64,000 nucleotides of DNA from Pampinifervens sp037481935 (lineage in GTDB: Bacteria; Aquificota; Aquificia; Aquificales; Aquificaceae), in NCBI RefSeq assembly GCF_046159715.1, contig NZ_JBJXCT010000002.1:124001-188000 (forward strand), in the 5' to 3' direction. Numbering within the stretch: position 1 is the stretch's first letter; every line of letters starts with the position of its first letter. Both the position numbers and the translations under genes were made by a program. The notes under the pieces were generated by a model. That model was given only the letters and a program-made list of their open reading frames with translations. It was not told the origin of the DNA and made no database searches. Below are positions 1 through 6,912 of the stretch, piece after piece.

Positions 1-407
1 AGCATGCCAAGGAACTCAATAAAGAAAACAATGGGTATAATCCTTTTTATAAACCTTACAAGCCCATGCATACCGGGATAGTTAAAAGACTCTGCCAGCA
101 TAAGCCTATCTCTCAAACCTAGCCTCTTCCTAAGGGATATAAAAAAGTAAGTGGTAAGGGTCATATATCCAAGGCCACCTATTTGAATAAGGGCCAATAC
201 CACAACCTTTCCAAAGAAGTTTAGGTCTTTTTCCGTGTCAAGCACCACAAGGCCTGTTACCGTTGTGGCAGAGGTGGCGGTAAAAAGGGCGTCCAAGTAG
301 CTTATAGGTCTTGTGGTGGAAAGATATATAAGGACGGAGCCTATGAGTATTACTACTAAGTAGGAAGTCAGCAATATTCTATGTGGCGTCCACTCAAAAT
401 TTTTCAT
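1..407 (-). CDS. trkH: TrkH/KtrB-type potassium transporter, 5' part (runs off left edge)
   Basis: Membrane subunit of a Trk/Ktr K+ uptake system. Reading the minus strand from ATG at 407 gives 135 residues before the window edge. A first membrane helix lies near residues 11-30, then a pore loop with the filter-like motif TSATTVTGL (residues 45-53), which matches the family's TVTGL K+-selectivity signature, then a second helix starting near residue 66 that contains the family-typical IQIGGLGYMT. This is the first M-P-M repeat of the four in the family. TAAGG sits just before the ATG. The DNA here is AT-rich compared with the rest of the window. The regulatory TrkA/KtrA subunit is not visible. 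Confidence 0.85.
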   Translation of the reverse strand, partial: MKNFEWTPHRILLTSYLVVILIGSVLIYLSTTRPISYLDALFTATSATTVTGLVVLDTEKDLNFFGKVVVLALIQIGGLGYMTLTTYFFISLRKRLGLRDRLMLAESFNYPGMHGLVRFIKRIIPIVFFIEFLGM

Positions 408-479
408 GCCTTAGTTAAATTTTAATTATATTTGTTTTCACAAGGTCAGTTTATAAACAGCCCCCGCAGGGCAATTCCC

Positions 480-508
480 TTGACAAAATTCTAAGGTTGC
501 TATATTAC
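480..508 (+). promoter_or_regulatory. Sigma-70-type promoter for the thioredoxin-like gene
   Basis: TTGACA at 480-485, a 17-base spacer, then TATTAC at 503-508. The predicted start is near 515, giving a leader of about 17 bases before the ATG at 532. The perfect -35 box and ideal spacing make this one of the clearest promoters in the window. Confidence 0.6.
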
Positions 509-531
509 ATAAACAGAGAGATGATAAAGCT

Positions 532-786
532 ATGAAATGGGAGCTTTTTAGGGCGGATTGCAAACTCTGCGACAAGATGGAAAACATGATAAGAGAGAGC
601 TTCCCCTTGGTGAATTTAGAGGTTCATAGGGCAAGTGAATGTATAGATGGGAGTTGCTGTAAATTGGCTGAAAACTATGGAATTAGATGCGTGCCAACCC
701 TTGTTATAAATGGAAAGATCGTAGCAGAAGGCATTGTTGATAAAAATGTAATAGATGAACTAAGAAGGAAATATTACAAGGTCTAA
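532..786 (+). CDS. Small thioredoxin/glutaredoxin-fold protein
   Basis: An 84-residue protein of thioredoxin-fold size. It has a CxxC redox motif, CKLC, at residues 10-13 after the first beta strand, and the cis-proline segment CVPTLVING at residues 53-61, as in the glutaredoxin-like, MJ0307-type thioredoxin family. Three more cysteines (37, 42, 43) lie mid-protein, and Cys53 precedes the cis-Pro; these are extra for the family and could bind metal or act in disulfide relay. It sits 12 bases upstream of mnmC2 and may share its transcript. The specific substrate is unknown; thiol-disulfide exchange is inferred from the motif. Confidence 0.75.
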   Translation: MKWELFRADCKLCDKMENMIRESFPLVNLEVHRASECIDGSCCKLAENYGIRCVPTLVINGKIVAEGIVDKNVIDELRRKYYKV

Positions 787-798
787 AATAATTGAATT

Positions 799-1764
799 AT
801 GAAGGTTGAAAGGGTTATAAAAGTCTATTTAACAAGAGAAGGCATAGATATACCCGAAGAGAGATTAAGCAGTATAGTTTTAGAACTAAAATCTTGGTTA
901 AAGCCTTCCCTTGAAGGGTCTGGCATTATAAAAACACAGGAAGGTGATTTTACTCTTATGCATTCCCATTACGGAGAACCGTACCATAGCCTATCTGCCG
1001 GTGCCATAAGGGAATGTCTTGAAAAGTTTTTTAACCCTTCTGGACTTTTGGAGAAGGTACAAAGCCTCAAAAGGATAAACATCTTAGATATTGGCTTTGG
1101 ACTTGGCTATAATGTGGCTGTAGCCATCAAAAAGTTAAAAGAGATAAACCCACTTATAGAGATTGAAATAATATCCCTTGAGAAGGAAGTGCCTGCTCAA
1201 GTTCCACCAATGCCAAAAGAGTTTAGAAGCATCCACAAAAATATTTTGGAAAAGCTTCCCAGCTTTGAGGAAGATGGTGTAAGTTTTAAGCTTTACCTTG
1301 GGGATGCAAGGGAAAGTATAAAGAAGATAAAAGACTTTGAAGCCCATGCGGTTTTTCATGATGGCTTTTCACCTTACAGAAATCCAGAGCTGTGGAGCCT
1401 TCAGTTTCTCGCTCAGGTAAGGAGACTTATGGTTGCTGATGGTGTGTGGGTTTCTTACACCTCTTCCCTGCCTGTGAGAAAGGCCCTGAAGGAGCTGGGC
1501 TTTAGCCTCTTTTCTACGGAGGGCGTGGGCAGGAAGAGGGGAGGAACGGGAGCGTGTTTTGGCTGTGAAGAAAGGCTCAAAAAGGATGAGAAAAGAAAGC
1601 TCTGTCTTTCCCCTTATGCCATACCCTTCCTTGACCCCGAAATGAAAAGTGAGCCTCTGGATATACTCCTTGACTACAGGATAAGGGTGGAACTTCTGAA
1701 AATGGCCCAGGGCGGACTTGAACCGCCGACACCCCGGTTTTCAGCCGGGTGCTCTACCAACTGA
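799..1764 (+). CDS. mnmC2: MnmC2-type tRNA methyltransferase (DUF752), without oxidase domain
   Basis: SAM-dependent enzyme that makes the methylaminomethyl group of mnm5(s2)U34 in tRNA. The class I SAM motif is LDIGFGLGYN (residues 96-105) and the family signature FHDGFSPYRNPELW is at 186-199. The E. coli enzyme is fused to an FAD oxidase; this one stands alone, as in the characterised Aquifex aeolicus protein. The frame stays open until TGA at 1762, inside the antisense strand of tRNA-Phe, so about the last 20 residues come from tRNA-complementary sequence. GC content jumps within the gene near 1370 (about a third G+C at 841-900, over half at 1501-1560). Confidence 0.85.
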   Translation: MKVERVIKVYLTREGIDIPEERLSSIVLELKSWLKPSLEGSGIIKTQEGDFTLMHSHYGEPYHSLSAGAIRECLEKFFNPSGLLEKVQSLKRINILDIGFGLGYNVAVAIKKLKEINPLIEIEIISLEKEVPAQVPPMPKEFRSIHKNILEKLPSFEEDGVSFKLYLGDARESIKKIKDFEAHAVFHDGFSPYRNPELWSLQFLAQVRRLMVADGVWVSYTSSLPVRKALKELGFSLFSTEGVGRKRGGTGACFGCEERLKKDEKRKLCLSPYAIPFLDPEMKSEPLDILLDYRIRVELLKMAQGGLEPPTPRFSAGCSTN

Positions 1765-1775
1765 GCTACCGGGCC
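1703..1775 (-). tRNA. tRNA-Phe (anticodon GAA)
   Basis: The minus strand folds as a full cloverleaf: acceptor GGCCCGG paired with CTGGGCC, D stem GCTC/GAGC, anticodon stem CCCGG/CCGGG around the loop CTGAAAA (anticodon GAA), and T stem GGCGG/CCGCC around TTCAAGT. The discriminator base is A at 1703 and CCA is not encoded. The 3' half overlaps the end of mnmC2 on the other strand by 62 bases. Confidence 0.95.
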
Positions 1776-1787
1776 TGTGAAGTTAAT

Positions 1788-1793
1788 ATTATA
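1788..1793 (-). promoter_or_regulatory. -10 box of tRNA-Phe
   Basis: Minus-strand TATAAT whose expected start point, near 1781, falls a few bases before the mature tRNA 5' end at 1775. A -35 box is not evident. Confidence 0.5.
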
Positions 1794-1810
1794 TATCCAA
1801 GGAGGGAAAA

Positions 1811-2710
1811 ATGACAGCCCTTTTTGTGCTCTTTTTTCTTCTCACCTCCTGCGGTGATGTTTTTGTGGAGAAGGACCTCCTTCAGAGACCTCAGTCAAAG
1901 AGATGTTCTGACTGTCATGCGGAGATATTCAGAGAGTGGGAAAAGAGCAGGCATGCCATGGCATGGAAGAGCGAAAAGTTCAGGCTTGAAAGCGAGGATT
2001 ACACAAAGACCAAGTGTCTTTCCTGCCACGCACCCCATCAGGTTGACCCGGAGATAAAACCCGTCCTGAGGGTTGAGTTCAAAGAGGATGGGGTTTCCTG
2101 CGTTGCCTGCCATTTCAAAGAGCAGACAAAGGCTATGCACGGACCCCACAAAGTATGGTCTCCACCTCATCCATCACGGCAGGACCTTAACTACACAAAG
2201 TCCTTCTTCTGTGCAGGATGCCATCAGGAAACATACAGGGAATGGCATTTAACAAAGGTTCAGAAGTCCTGTCAAGACTGCCACATGCCCTCCATGGGAG
2301 AAAAAAGGCTCGTTCAGAAGTTTCCCTTTGAATACTTCCACAGCAAAAAGCCAAGACATGACCACAGCTTTCCTGCTGGTAAGGCAAAGCCAGAGGATGT
2401 GCTCCTTGAGCTGGAAAGGGGAGAAACTCTGAGGCTTAAGGTAACCAACCTGGGTGTTCCCCACAACCTGCCCACCGCAGACCAGGGGGACCCAAAGCTC
2501 TACATAATAGTGAACGCAACCCTTCCCACAGGAGAGTCTGCAAGGGTGGTAAGAGTCCTTTCCTATCAGGCAAAAAACGCCCTTGTGTATGGTGTCCCCA
2601 CCTACATTGACCTTCCATGGCAGGAGGTGGAGAGCCTGAGTGTCAGCGTGCAGAGGAAGCTGAGCTGGAAGGAAGAGAGGGAGAAGATAAAGGAGGTCAA
2701 AGTCAGGTAG
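1811..2710 (+). CDS. Pentaheme c-type cytochrome lipoprotein
   Basis: A 299-residue exported cytochrome. The N-terminus is a short hydrophobic signal ending in the lipobox LLTSC (Cys14), so a lipid-anchored protein on the outer face of a membrane is expected. Five CxxCH heme sites are at residues 32-36, 69-73, 97-101, 134-138 and 154-158, in a layout like the cytochrome c554/multiheme family. The C-terminal 110 residues have no heme site and look like a beta-rich domain. AAGGAGGG precedes the ATG. It lies 100 bases before the cytochrome oxidase operon on the same strand, so a role in passing electrons to or near that oxidase is plausible but inferred. Confidence 0.8.
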   Translation: MTALFVLFFLLTSCGDVFVEKDLLQRPQSKRCSDCHAEIFREWEKSRHAMAWKSEKFRLESEDYTKTKCLSCHAPHQVDPEIKPVLRVEFKEDGVSCVACHFKEQTKAMHGPHKVWSPPHPSRQDLNYTKSFFCAGCHQETYREWHLTKVQKSCQDCHMPSMGEKRLVQKFPFEYFHSKKPRHDHSFPAGKAKPEDVLLELERGETLRLKVTNLGVPHNLPTADQGDPKLYIIVNATLPTGESARVVRVLSYQAKNALVYGVPTYIDLPWQEVESLSVSVQRKLSWKEEREKIKEVKVR

Positions 2711-2737
2711 TATAAGTTTTTCTTATAATGCTATAAG
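2711..2737. repeat. Alternating inverted repeats before the oxidase operon
   Basis: TATAAG at 2711-2716, CTTATA at 2722-2727 and TATAAG at 2732-2737 can form two mutually exclusive short stems, one of which covers a TATAAT-like box at 2724-2729. It could be an operator or the end of the cytochrome transcript; too short to decide. Confidence 0.35.
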
Positions 2738-2810
2738 CAAATGTGGATTGATTGTATGCGACAGGACTTATTAATATTTTTACTCCTACAAGGCTAAGAG
2801 GAGGTAAAAT

Positions 2811-3593
2811 ATGGCACAGCACGAGGTGCACCACCACCTTGGAGAGCACGAGTACAGCTACTGGCCCCTGCCCGTAGGTCTTGCAGTTCTCTTAATCCCG
2901 CTCACCTTCATAGCCCTTATGGTGTGGCAGAAGCCCATGCTTGCTCTCATCTTTGGGGGCGTGAGTCTCGTCCTCTTTGTTCTGGGTATAGTGGGTTGGA
3001 TAAACGAGTTCTTCTCAAAGGGGCATGAAGAGGGGCTTGGTATGCCCGCTATGATGTTCTTTATAGTGTCTGAGGTGGTAATATTCGGAACCATGTTTGC
3101 CGGCTTTTACATGGCAAGGGCAACGCATGCAGATGTGTGGGCTCAGTGGGTCCCAAAGGGCATGAACCTGACCATACCTGTCATACTTACCTTTATCCTG
3201 TGGGCATCAAGTGCCACCATAGCCATAGCGGAGAAGCTCTTTGAAAGAGGCAGGAATGGGCTTTCTGCCTTCTTTGTTCTTCTTACTATAGCCCTTGGCT
3301 CTGCCTTCATGGTTATTCACGTTATGGAGTGGCTTCATCTCTGGCACGAAGGCTTTACCCTCAGCTCCAACATGTATGGCACTGGCTTTTACATGCTCAC
3401 AGGTATACACACCTCTCACATAGTGGTTGGTCTTCTTACCATGCTGGTTGCCATGTTCCTTCTTTTGACGGGAAAGGCAGGTGAGCACAAGGGACACACC
3501 TACATCAAGGCAATAACCATGTACTGGCACTTTGTGGACATTATGTGGCTTCTCGTGGCAAGCAGTGCCTACCTGATAGGTAGCCTGGCATGA
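2811..3593 (+). CDS. coxC: Cytochrome c oxidase subunit III
   Basis: A 260-residue membrane protein with about seven hydrophobic helices and typical COX3 features: a His-rich N-terminus, WINEFFSKGHEEGLGMPAMM-type loop, SEVVIFGTMFAGFY and the C-terminal HFVDIMWL segment. COX3 binds no redox metal; it stabilises subunit I and its proton uptake path in the cytoplasmic membrane. The gene opens an oxidase operon in the order III, SCO, II, I. A strong GAGGAGGT ribosome site stands before the ATG. The stop overlaps the next start by four bases (ATGA), so translation is coupled. Confidence 0.93.
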   Translation: MAQHEVHHHLGEHEYSYWPLPVGLAVLLIPLTFIALMVWQKPMLALIFGGVSLVLFVLGIVGWINEFFSKGHEEGLGMPAMMFFIVSEVVIFGTMFAGFYMARATHADVWAQWVPKGMNLTIPVILTFILWASSATIAIAEKLFERGRNGLSAFFVLLTIALGSAFMVIHVMEWLHLWHEGFTLSSNMYGTGFYMLTGIHTSHIVVGLLTMLVAMFLLLTGKAGEHKGHTYIKAITMYWHFVDIMWLLVASSAYLIGSLA

Positions 3594-4387
3594 AACCTCT
3601 GCTTCTGTTAGCCATGCTCTTATCCCTCACCTTTGCCAGAGAGCCATACGAATATGGCAGATACACAAGCTACTATGGAGAGCAGGATGTGAGCGTTGTA
3701 AAGATACAGGAGGACCTCTTCATAGGCAAACAGGTCCCAGACGTGAGCGTAAAGACCATAAAGGGAGAGGTAAGTTTGAGAGAGTTCATATCCGGAAAGC
3801 CTACAGCCCTTCTCTTTGCCTACTACACCTGTGATACAGTCTGCCCGATTACTGCAGAAAACCTCTACAAAGTCTCAAAAAATCTTCCCAGAGACTACAG
3901 ATACCTGGTCCTATCCTTTGACGAGAGGGATAACATTGAAACTATGAAACAGTTTATGCTCAGAAACTTTGGCACCACAGACCTGCCAGATAACTGGCTC
4001 GTGGGGCTTCTTTCAAAAGAGGACATAAGGAAGCTGACCCAGTCTTTGGGCTACAAGTTCTACTTCATAGACAGGGACAGGATATTTATACATCCCAACG
4101 TAACCATATTCCTGTCTCCAGAGGGAAGGATAATGAGGTATCTATACGGTGCATTCCTGAGAGACAGGGACATAAGCCTTGCCTTTGTTGATGCTCAGAG
4201 GGAGAAACCCTCGGTAAACAACATCGTTGACCTTGCCATACTCGCCTGTTACAGGTATGACCACGCAAGGAGCAGGTATGTGATAGACCCTACTCTTATA
4301 TTTGCAGGTCTTGGCCTGCTGGGACTCTTTGGAACCTTTTCCCTTGCATACCTTTACAGCAGAAATAGAAAGGAGGTGCACCCATGA
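3590..4387 (+). CDS. sco: SCO1/SenC copper chaperone for cytochrome oxidase
   Basis: Thioredoxin-fold protein that delivers copper to the CuA site of subunit II. The family's CxxxCP motif is CDTVCP at residues 81-86 and the third copper ligand is His168 in FIHPNVT. The N-terminus is a signal sequence or anchor (MKPLLLLAMLLSLTFA), and a C-terminal helix near residues 235-257 gives a second possible membrane anchor, which is longer than many SCO proteins. Its place between subunits III and II, with four-base overlaps on both sides, fits a dedicated assembly factor for this oxidase. Confidence 0.9.
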   Translation: MKPLLLLAMLLSLTFAREPYEYGRYTSYYGEQDVSVVKIQEDLFIGKQVPDVSVKTIKGEVSLREFISGKPTALLFAYYTCDTVCPITAENLYKVSKNLPRDYRYLVLSFDERDNIETMKQFMLRNFGTTDLPDNWLVGLLSKEDIRKLTQSLGYKFYFIDRDRIFIHPNVTIFLSPEGRIMRYLYGAFLRDRDISLAFVDAQREKPSVNNIVDLAILACYRYDHARSRYVIDPTLIFAGLGLLGLFGTFSLAYLYSRNRKEVHP

Positions 4388-5100
4388 AGGAGATTCTTGC
4401 CTATCCTGCCAATTACTGGCAGACCATGTACGAGATATGGCTCTTTATAGCGGTGGTGATTTATCTCGTCGTATTCATCCCCGGAGCCTATTTCCTCATC
4501 AAGTATCGTTATAGGAAGGGTGTAAATGAAAAAGCTCAGCATGTGCATGAGAGCAAGGCCCTTGAAATACTCTGGACCATAATCCCCACCATAGTGGTCA
4601 TATACCTGGCAACGCATAGCTTTGCCTTCTACAGGGTTCAGAGAAATGCTCCAGAAGGTGCCATGGAAATTAAGGTTACTGCCTTCATGTGGGGCTGGGA
4701 GTTTGATTATCCTAATGGTAAGAAGGTCTTTTCCTTTTTCAACAGCGTGGTAAACCCTGAAACAAACACCTACCTTAAGCCAGAAGAGGTTAACGATATG
4801 TTCAAGGCATACATACCCGCAGAAACCCCTGTAAAAGTGCTTCTCACTTCAAGGGACGTGATTCACTCCTTCTATGTTCATCCTGCCAAGGTGACGGAGG
4901 ATGCTGTACCTGGAAGGATAACCCACATGTGGTTTCAGATAAACAAACCTGGGGAATACTGGGTCTTTTGCAGGGAATACTGCGGAACCCAGCATTCAAA
5001 GATGGCAGCTGTGCTCAAGGTTGTTCCTAAGGAAGAGTTTAATAGATGGCTGAACGAAGGTATGCAAACAAGCAATGCTTCAGATAAACAAAACCTTTAA
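4384..5100 (+). CDS. coxB: Cytochrome c oxidase subunit II
   Basis: CuA-bearing subunit that accepts electrons from cytochrome c. Two N-terminal membrane helices (about residues 17-40 and 60-82) are followed by a periplasmic cupredoxin domain. All CuA ligands are visible: His161, Cys196, Glu198, Cys200, His204 and Met207 (CREYCGTQHSKM). The aromatic patch WGWEFDY (103-109) is the normal electron-entry region. There is no fused cytochrome c domain at the C-terminus, so a separate donor is needed. It overlaps the sco stop by four bases and precedes subunit I by 15. Confidence 0.95.
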   Translation: MKEILAYPANYWQTMYEIWLFIAVVIYLVVFIPGAYFLIKYRYRKGVNEKAQHVHESKALEILWTIIPTIVVIYLATHSFAFYRVQRNAPEGAMEIKVTAFMWGWEFDYPNGKKVFSFFNSVVNPETNTYLKPEEVNDMFKAYIPAETPVKVLLTSRDVIHSFYVHPAKVTEDAVPGRITHMWFQINKPGEYWVFCREYCGTQHSKMAAVLKVVPKEEFNRWLNEGMQTSNASDKQNL

Positions 5101-5115
5101 AGGAGGTGCATCACC

Positions 5116-6735
5116 ATGGCTGCAGTGAGCTACAGGCCCTATTTCAGTGCGGGTCTTAAAGAGTGGATATTTACCACGGACCACAAGAAGATAGGTATCA
5201 TGTACGGGGTAACCAGCCTTGTTTTCTTTCTCATAGCTGGTCTATCTGCCCTTGCCATAAGGATGGAGCTCTATCAACCTGGTCTGCAGTATATGGGGGA
5301 GGATACTTACAATCAGGCTCTCACGGTGCATGGAGTTCTCATGCAGTTCTGGTGGGCTGTTGCCATATGGAGCTCTTTTGGTAACTATCTTCTGCCCCTG
5401 ATGATAGGAGCAAGAGATGTTGCATTCCCAAGGCTCAACGCCCTGAGCTACTGGTTTTTCTTCGCCGCGAGCGTGCTTGCCCTCATAACCCTTCTCCCGG
5501 GCAACCACATAAGGATGATGTGGACGGGTTACCCTCCCTTTTCTCTTAACGAAAACGCAGGACCCGTAGCCTTTTACGCCCTTATAATACATATGCTGGG
5601 TGCTTCATCTCTTGCAAGTGCAATAAATCTGGTAGTAACAAACCTCACCATGAGGGCACCTGGCATAACCCTCAAGAAGATGAACCTCTTTCTGCACTCT
5701 TTCCTTGCCATGAACGTTATTCAGATTCTTGGTGTTCCTGCCCTTGCGGGTGCAGTGACTATGCTCCTTATGGACAGGTATTTCCATACCGCCTTCTTTG
5801 ACCCTACGAGGGGTGGAGACCCACTTCTCTATCAGAACCTCTTCTGGTTCTACTCTCACCCCGTTGTTTACGTTATGATACTTCCAGCCTTTGGTCTAAT
5901 ATCTGAGATGATAGCCACCTTCTCAAGGAGGGAGATTTTTGGCAGGACCTCAATGATAATAGCCATATGGGGTATAGCCATACTTGGCTTTATGGTCTGG
6001 ATACACCACATGTTTACCAGCGGTGTGCCAGACTGGATAAGGATACTTTTCTCCTACACAACAGTCCTCATAGGTGTTCCCACGGGTATAAAGATATTCA
6101 ACTGGATATTTACCCTCTACAAGGGCTCTGTGAGGTTTACTGCGCCCATGCTTTACACACTGAGCTCCATATTCATGTTCCTTATAGGTGGTCTTACGGG
6201 TATACCCCTAGGACTTCCGGCCTTTGACATCGCGGTTCACGACTCCCACTTCGTGGTTGCTCACTTCCACTACGTGCTGGGCATGGCTCTGACCCTTGCA
6301 GCCTTTGGTGGCTTCCACTACTGGTATCCAAAATTCACAGGCAGGATGTATAGCGAGCTGTGGGCTAAGATAGGACTTGTGGTAATTATGATAGGCTCCA
6401 ACCTTTTCTATTTCCTCCAGTTCATAGTAGGTCTTGAGGGAATGCCCAGAAGGTATGCAGACTACCCGGCTATAGAGAGCTGGATAAGGCTCCATGAACT
6501 TCAGACCGTGGGTGCAATGATACTCGGTTTTGGCGTGCTCATAGCCATTTTAAACCTTCTTCTCTCCACAAAGCTTGGCAAAAAGGCGGAAGACAACCCC
6601 TGGCAGTCTCCATCCCTTGAGTGGCTCATACCCTCTCCACCACCACCTCATAACTTCGATAAGACACCTCATATGCCAGAGGACTGGGACCCATACAACT
6701 ACGAGTGGCTTGAAAAACAGCACAGGAAGCAATAA
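5116..6735 (+). CDS. coxA: Heme-copper oxidase subunit I, A2 type
   Basis: Catalytic subunit of an oxygen-reducing, proton-pumping terminal oxidase (539 residues, about 12 helices). Visible ligands: His72 for the low-spin heme, His248 with the cross-linking Tyr252 in YSHPVVY (246-252), His297-His298 for CuB, His383 for the high-spin heme and His385 for the low-spin heme (DSHFVVAHFHY). The helix VI Glu of type A1 enzymes (GHPEVY) is absent and replaced by the Tyr-Ser pair of the YSHPxVY motif, the hallmark of subfamily A2, as in the Thermus and Rhodothermus caa3 enzymes. AAGGAGGT precedes the ATG. Confidence 0.95.
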   Translation: MAAVSYRPYFSAGLKEWIFTTDHKKIGIMYGVTSLVFFLIAGLSALAIRMELYQPGLQYMGEDTYNQALTVHGVLMQFWWAVAIWSSFGNYLLPLMIGARDVAFPRLNALSYWFFFAASVLALITLLPGNHIRMMWTGYPPFSLNENAGPVAFYALIIHMLGASSLASAINLVVTNLTMRAPGITLKKMNLFLHSFLAMNVIQILGVPALAGAVTMLLMDRYFHTAFFDPTRGGDPLLYQNLFWFYSHPVVYVMILPAFGLISEMIATFSRREIFGRTSMIIAIWGIAILGFMVWIHHMFTSGVPDWIRILFSYTTVLIGVPTGIKIFNWIFTLYKGSVRFTAPMLYTLSSIFMFLIGGLTGIPLGLPAFDIAVHDSHFVVAHFHYVLGMALTLAAFGGFHYWYPKFTGRMYSELWAKIGLVVIMIGSNLFYFLQFIVGLEGMPRRYADYPAIESWIRLHELQTVGAMILGFGVLIAILNLLLSTKLGKKAEDNPWQSPSLEWLIPSPPPPHNFDKTPHMPEDWDPYNYEWLEKQHRKQ

Positions 6736-6741
6736 GCTGAC

Positions 6742-6757
6742 GGGGCCTGCGCGCCCC
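6742..6757 (+). terminator. GC-rich hairpin after coxA
   Basis: GGGGC and GCCCC with a six-base loop, followed by CTTTAAA. The short T tract makes it a weak or partial terminator; it may instead attenuate transcription into the small gene that follows. Confidence 0.35.
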
Positions 6758-6765
6758 CTTTAAAT

Positions 6766-6912
6766 ATGAGAAAGAAGCTTGCACTCATAATACTTCTGTT
6801 ACTTGTTGCTCTTTCTTTCTTTCTAAGTGTTCTTTACTTTGCAAACCCTGAGCACAGAAGGGAGAAAATACAGGAATACAAAAACAAGATAGAAAAGCGA
6901 AGGCCTCAGTAG
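6766..6912 (+). CDS. 48-residue single-span membrane peptide after coxA
   Basis: An ORF too short for most gene callers. ATG at 6766 gives MRKKLALI, a hydrophobic stretch to about residue 26 and then a strongly charged tail rich in Glu, Lys and Arg, so one helix with a basic N-terminus. It lies 30 bases after coxA on the same strand and overlaps the stop of the convergent outer-membrane gene by seven bases. Small one-helix subunits are common in terminal oxidases, and this could be such a subunit or an assembly peptide. No family was recognised and no clear ribosome site precedes it, so it stays tentative. Confidence 0.5.
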   Translation: MRKKLALIILLLLVALSFFLSVLYFANPEHRREKIQEYKNKIEKRRPQ

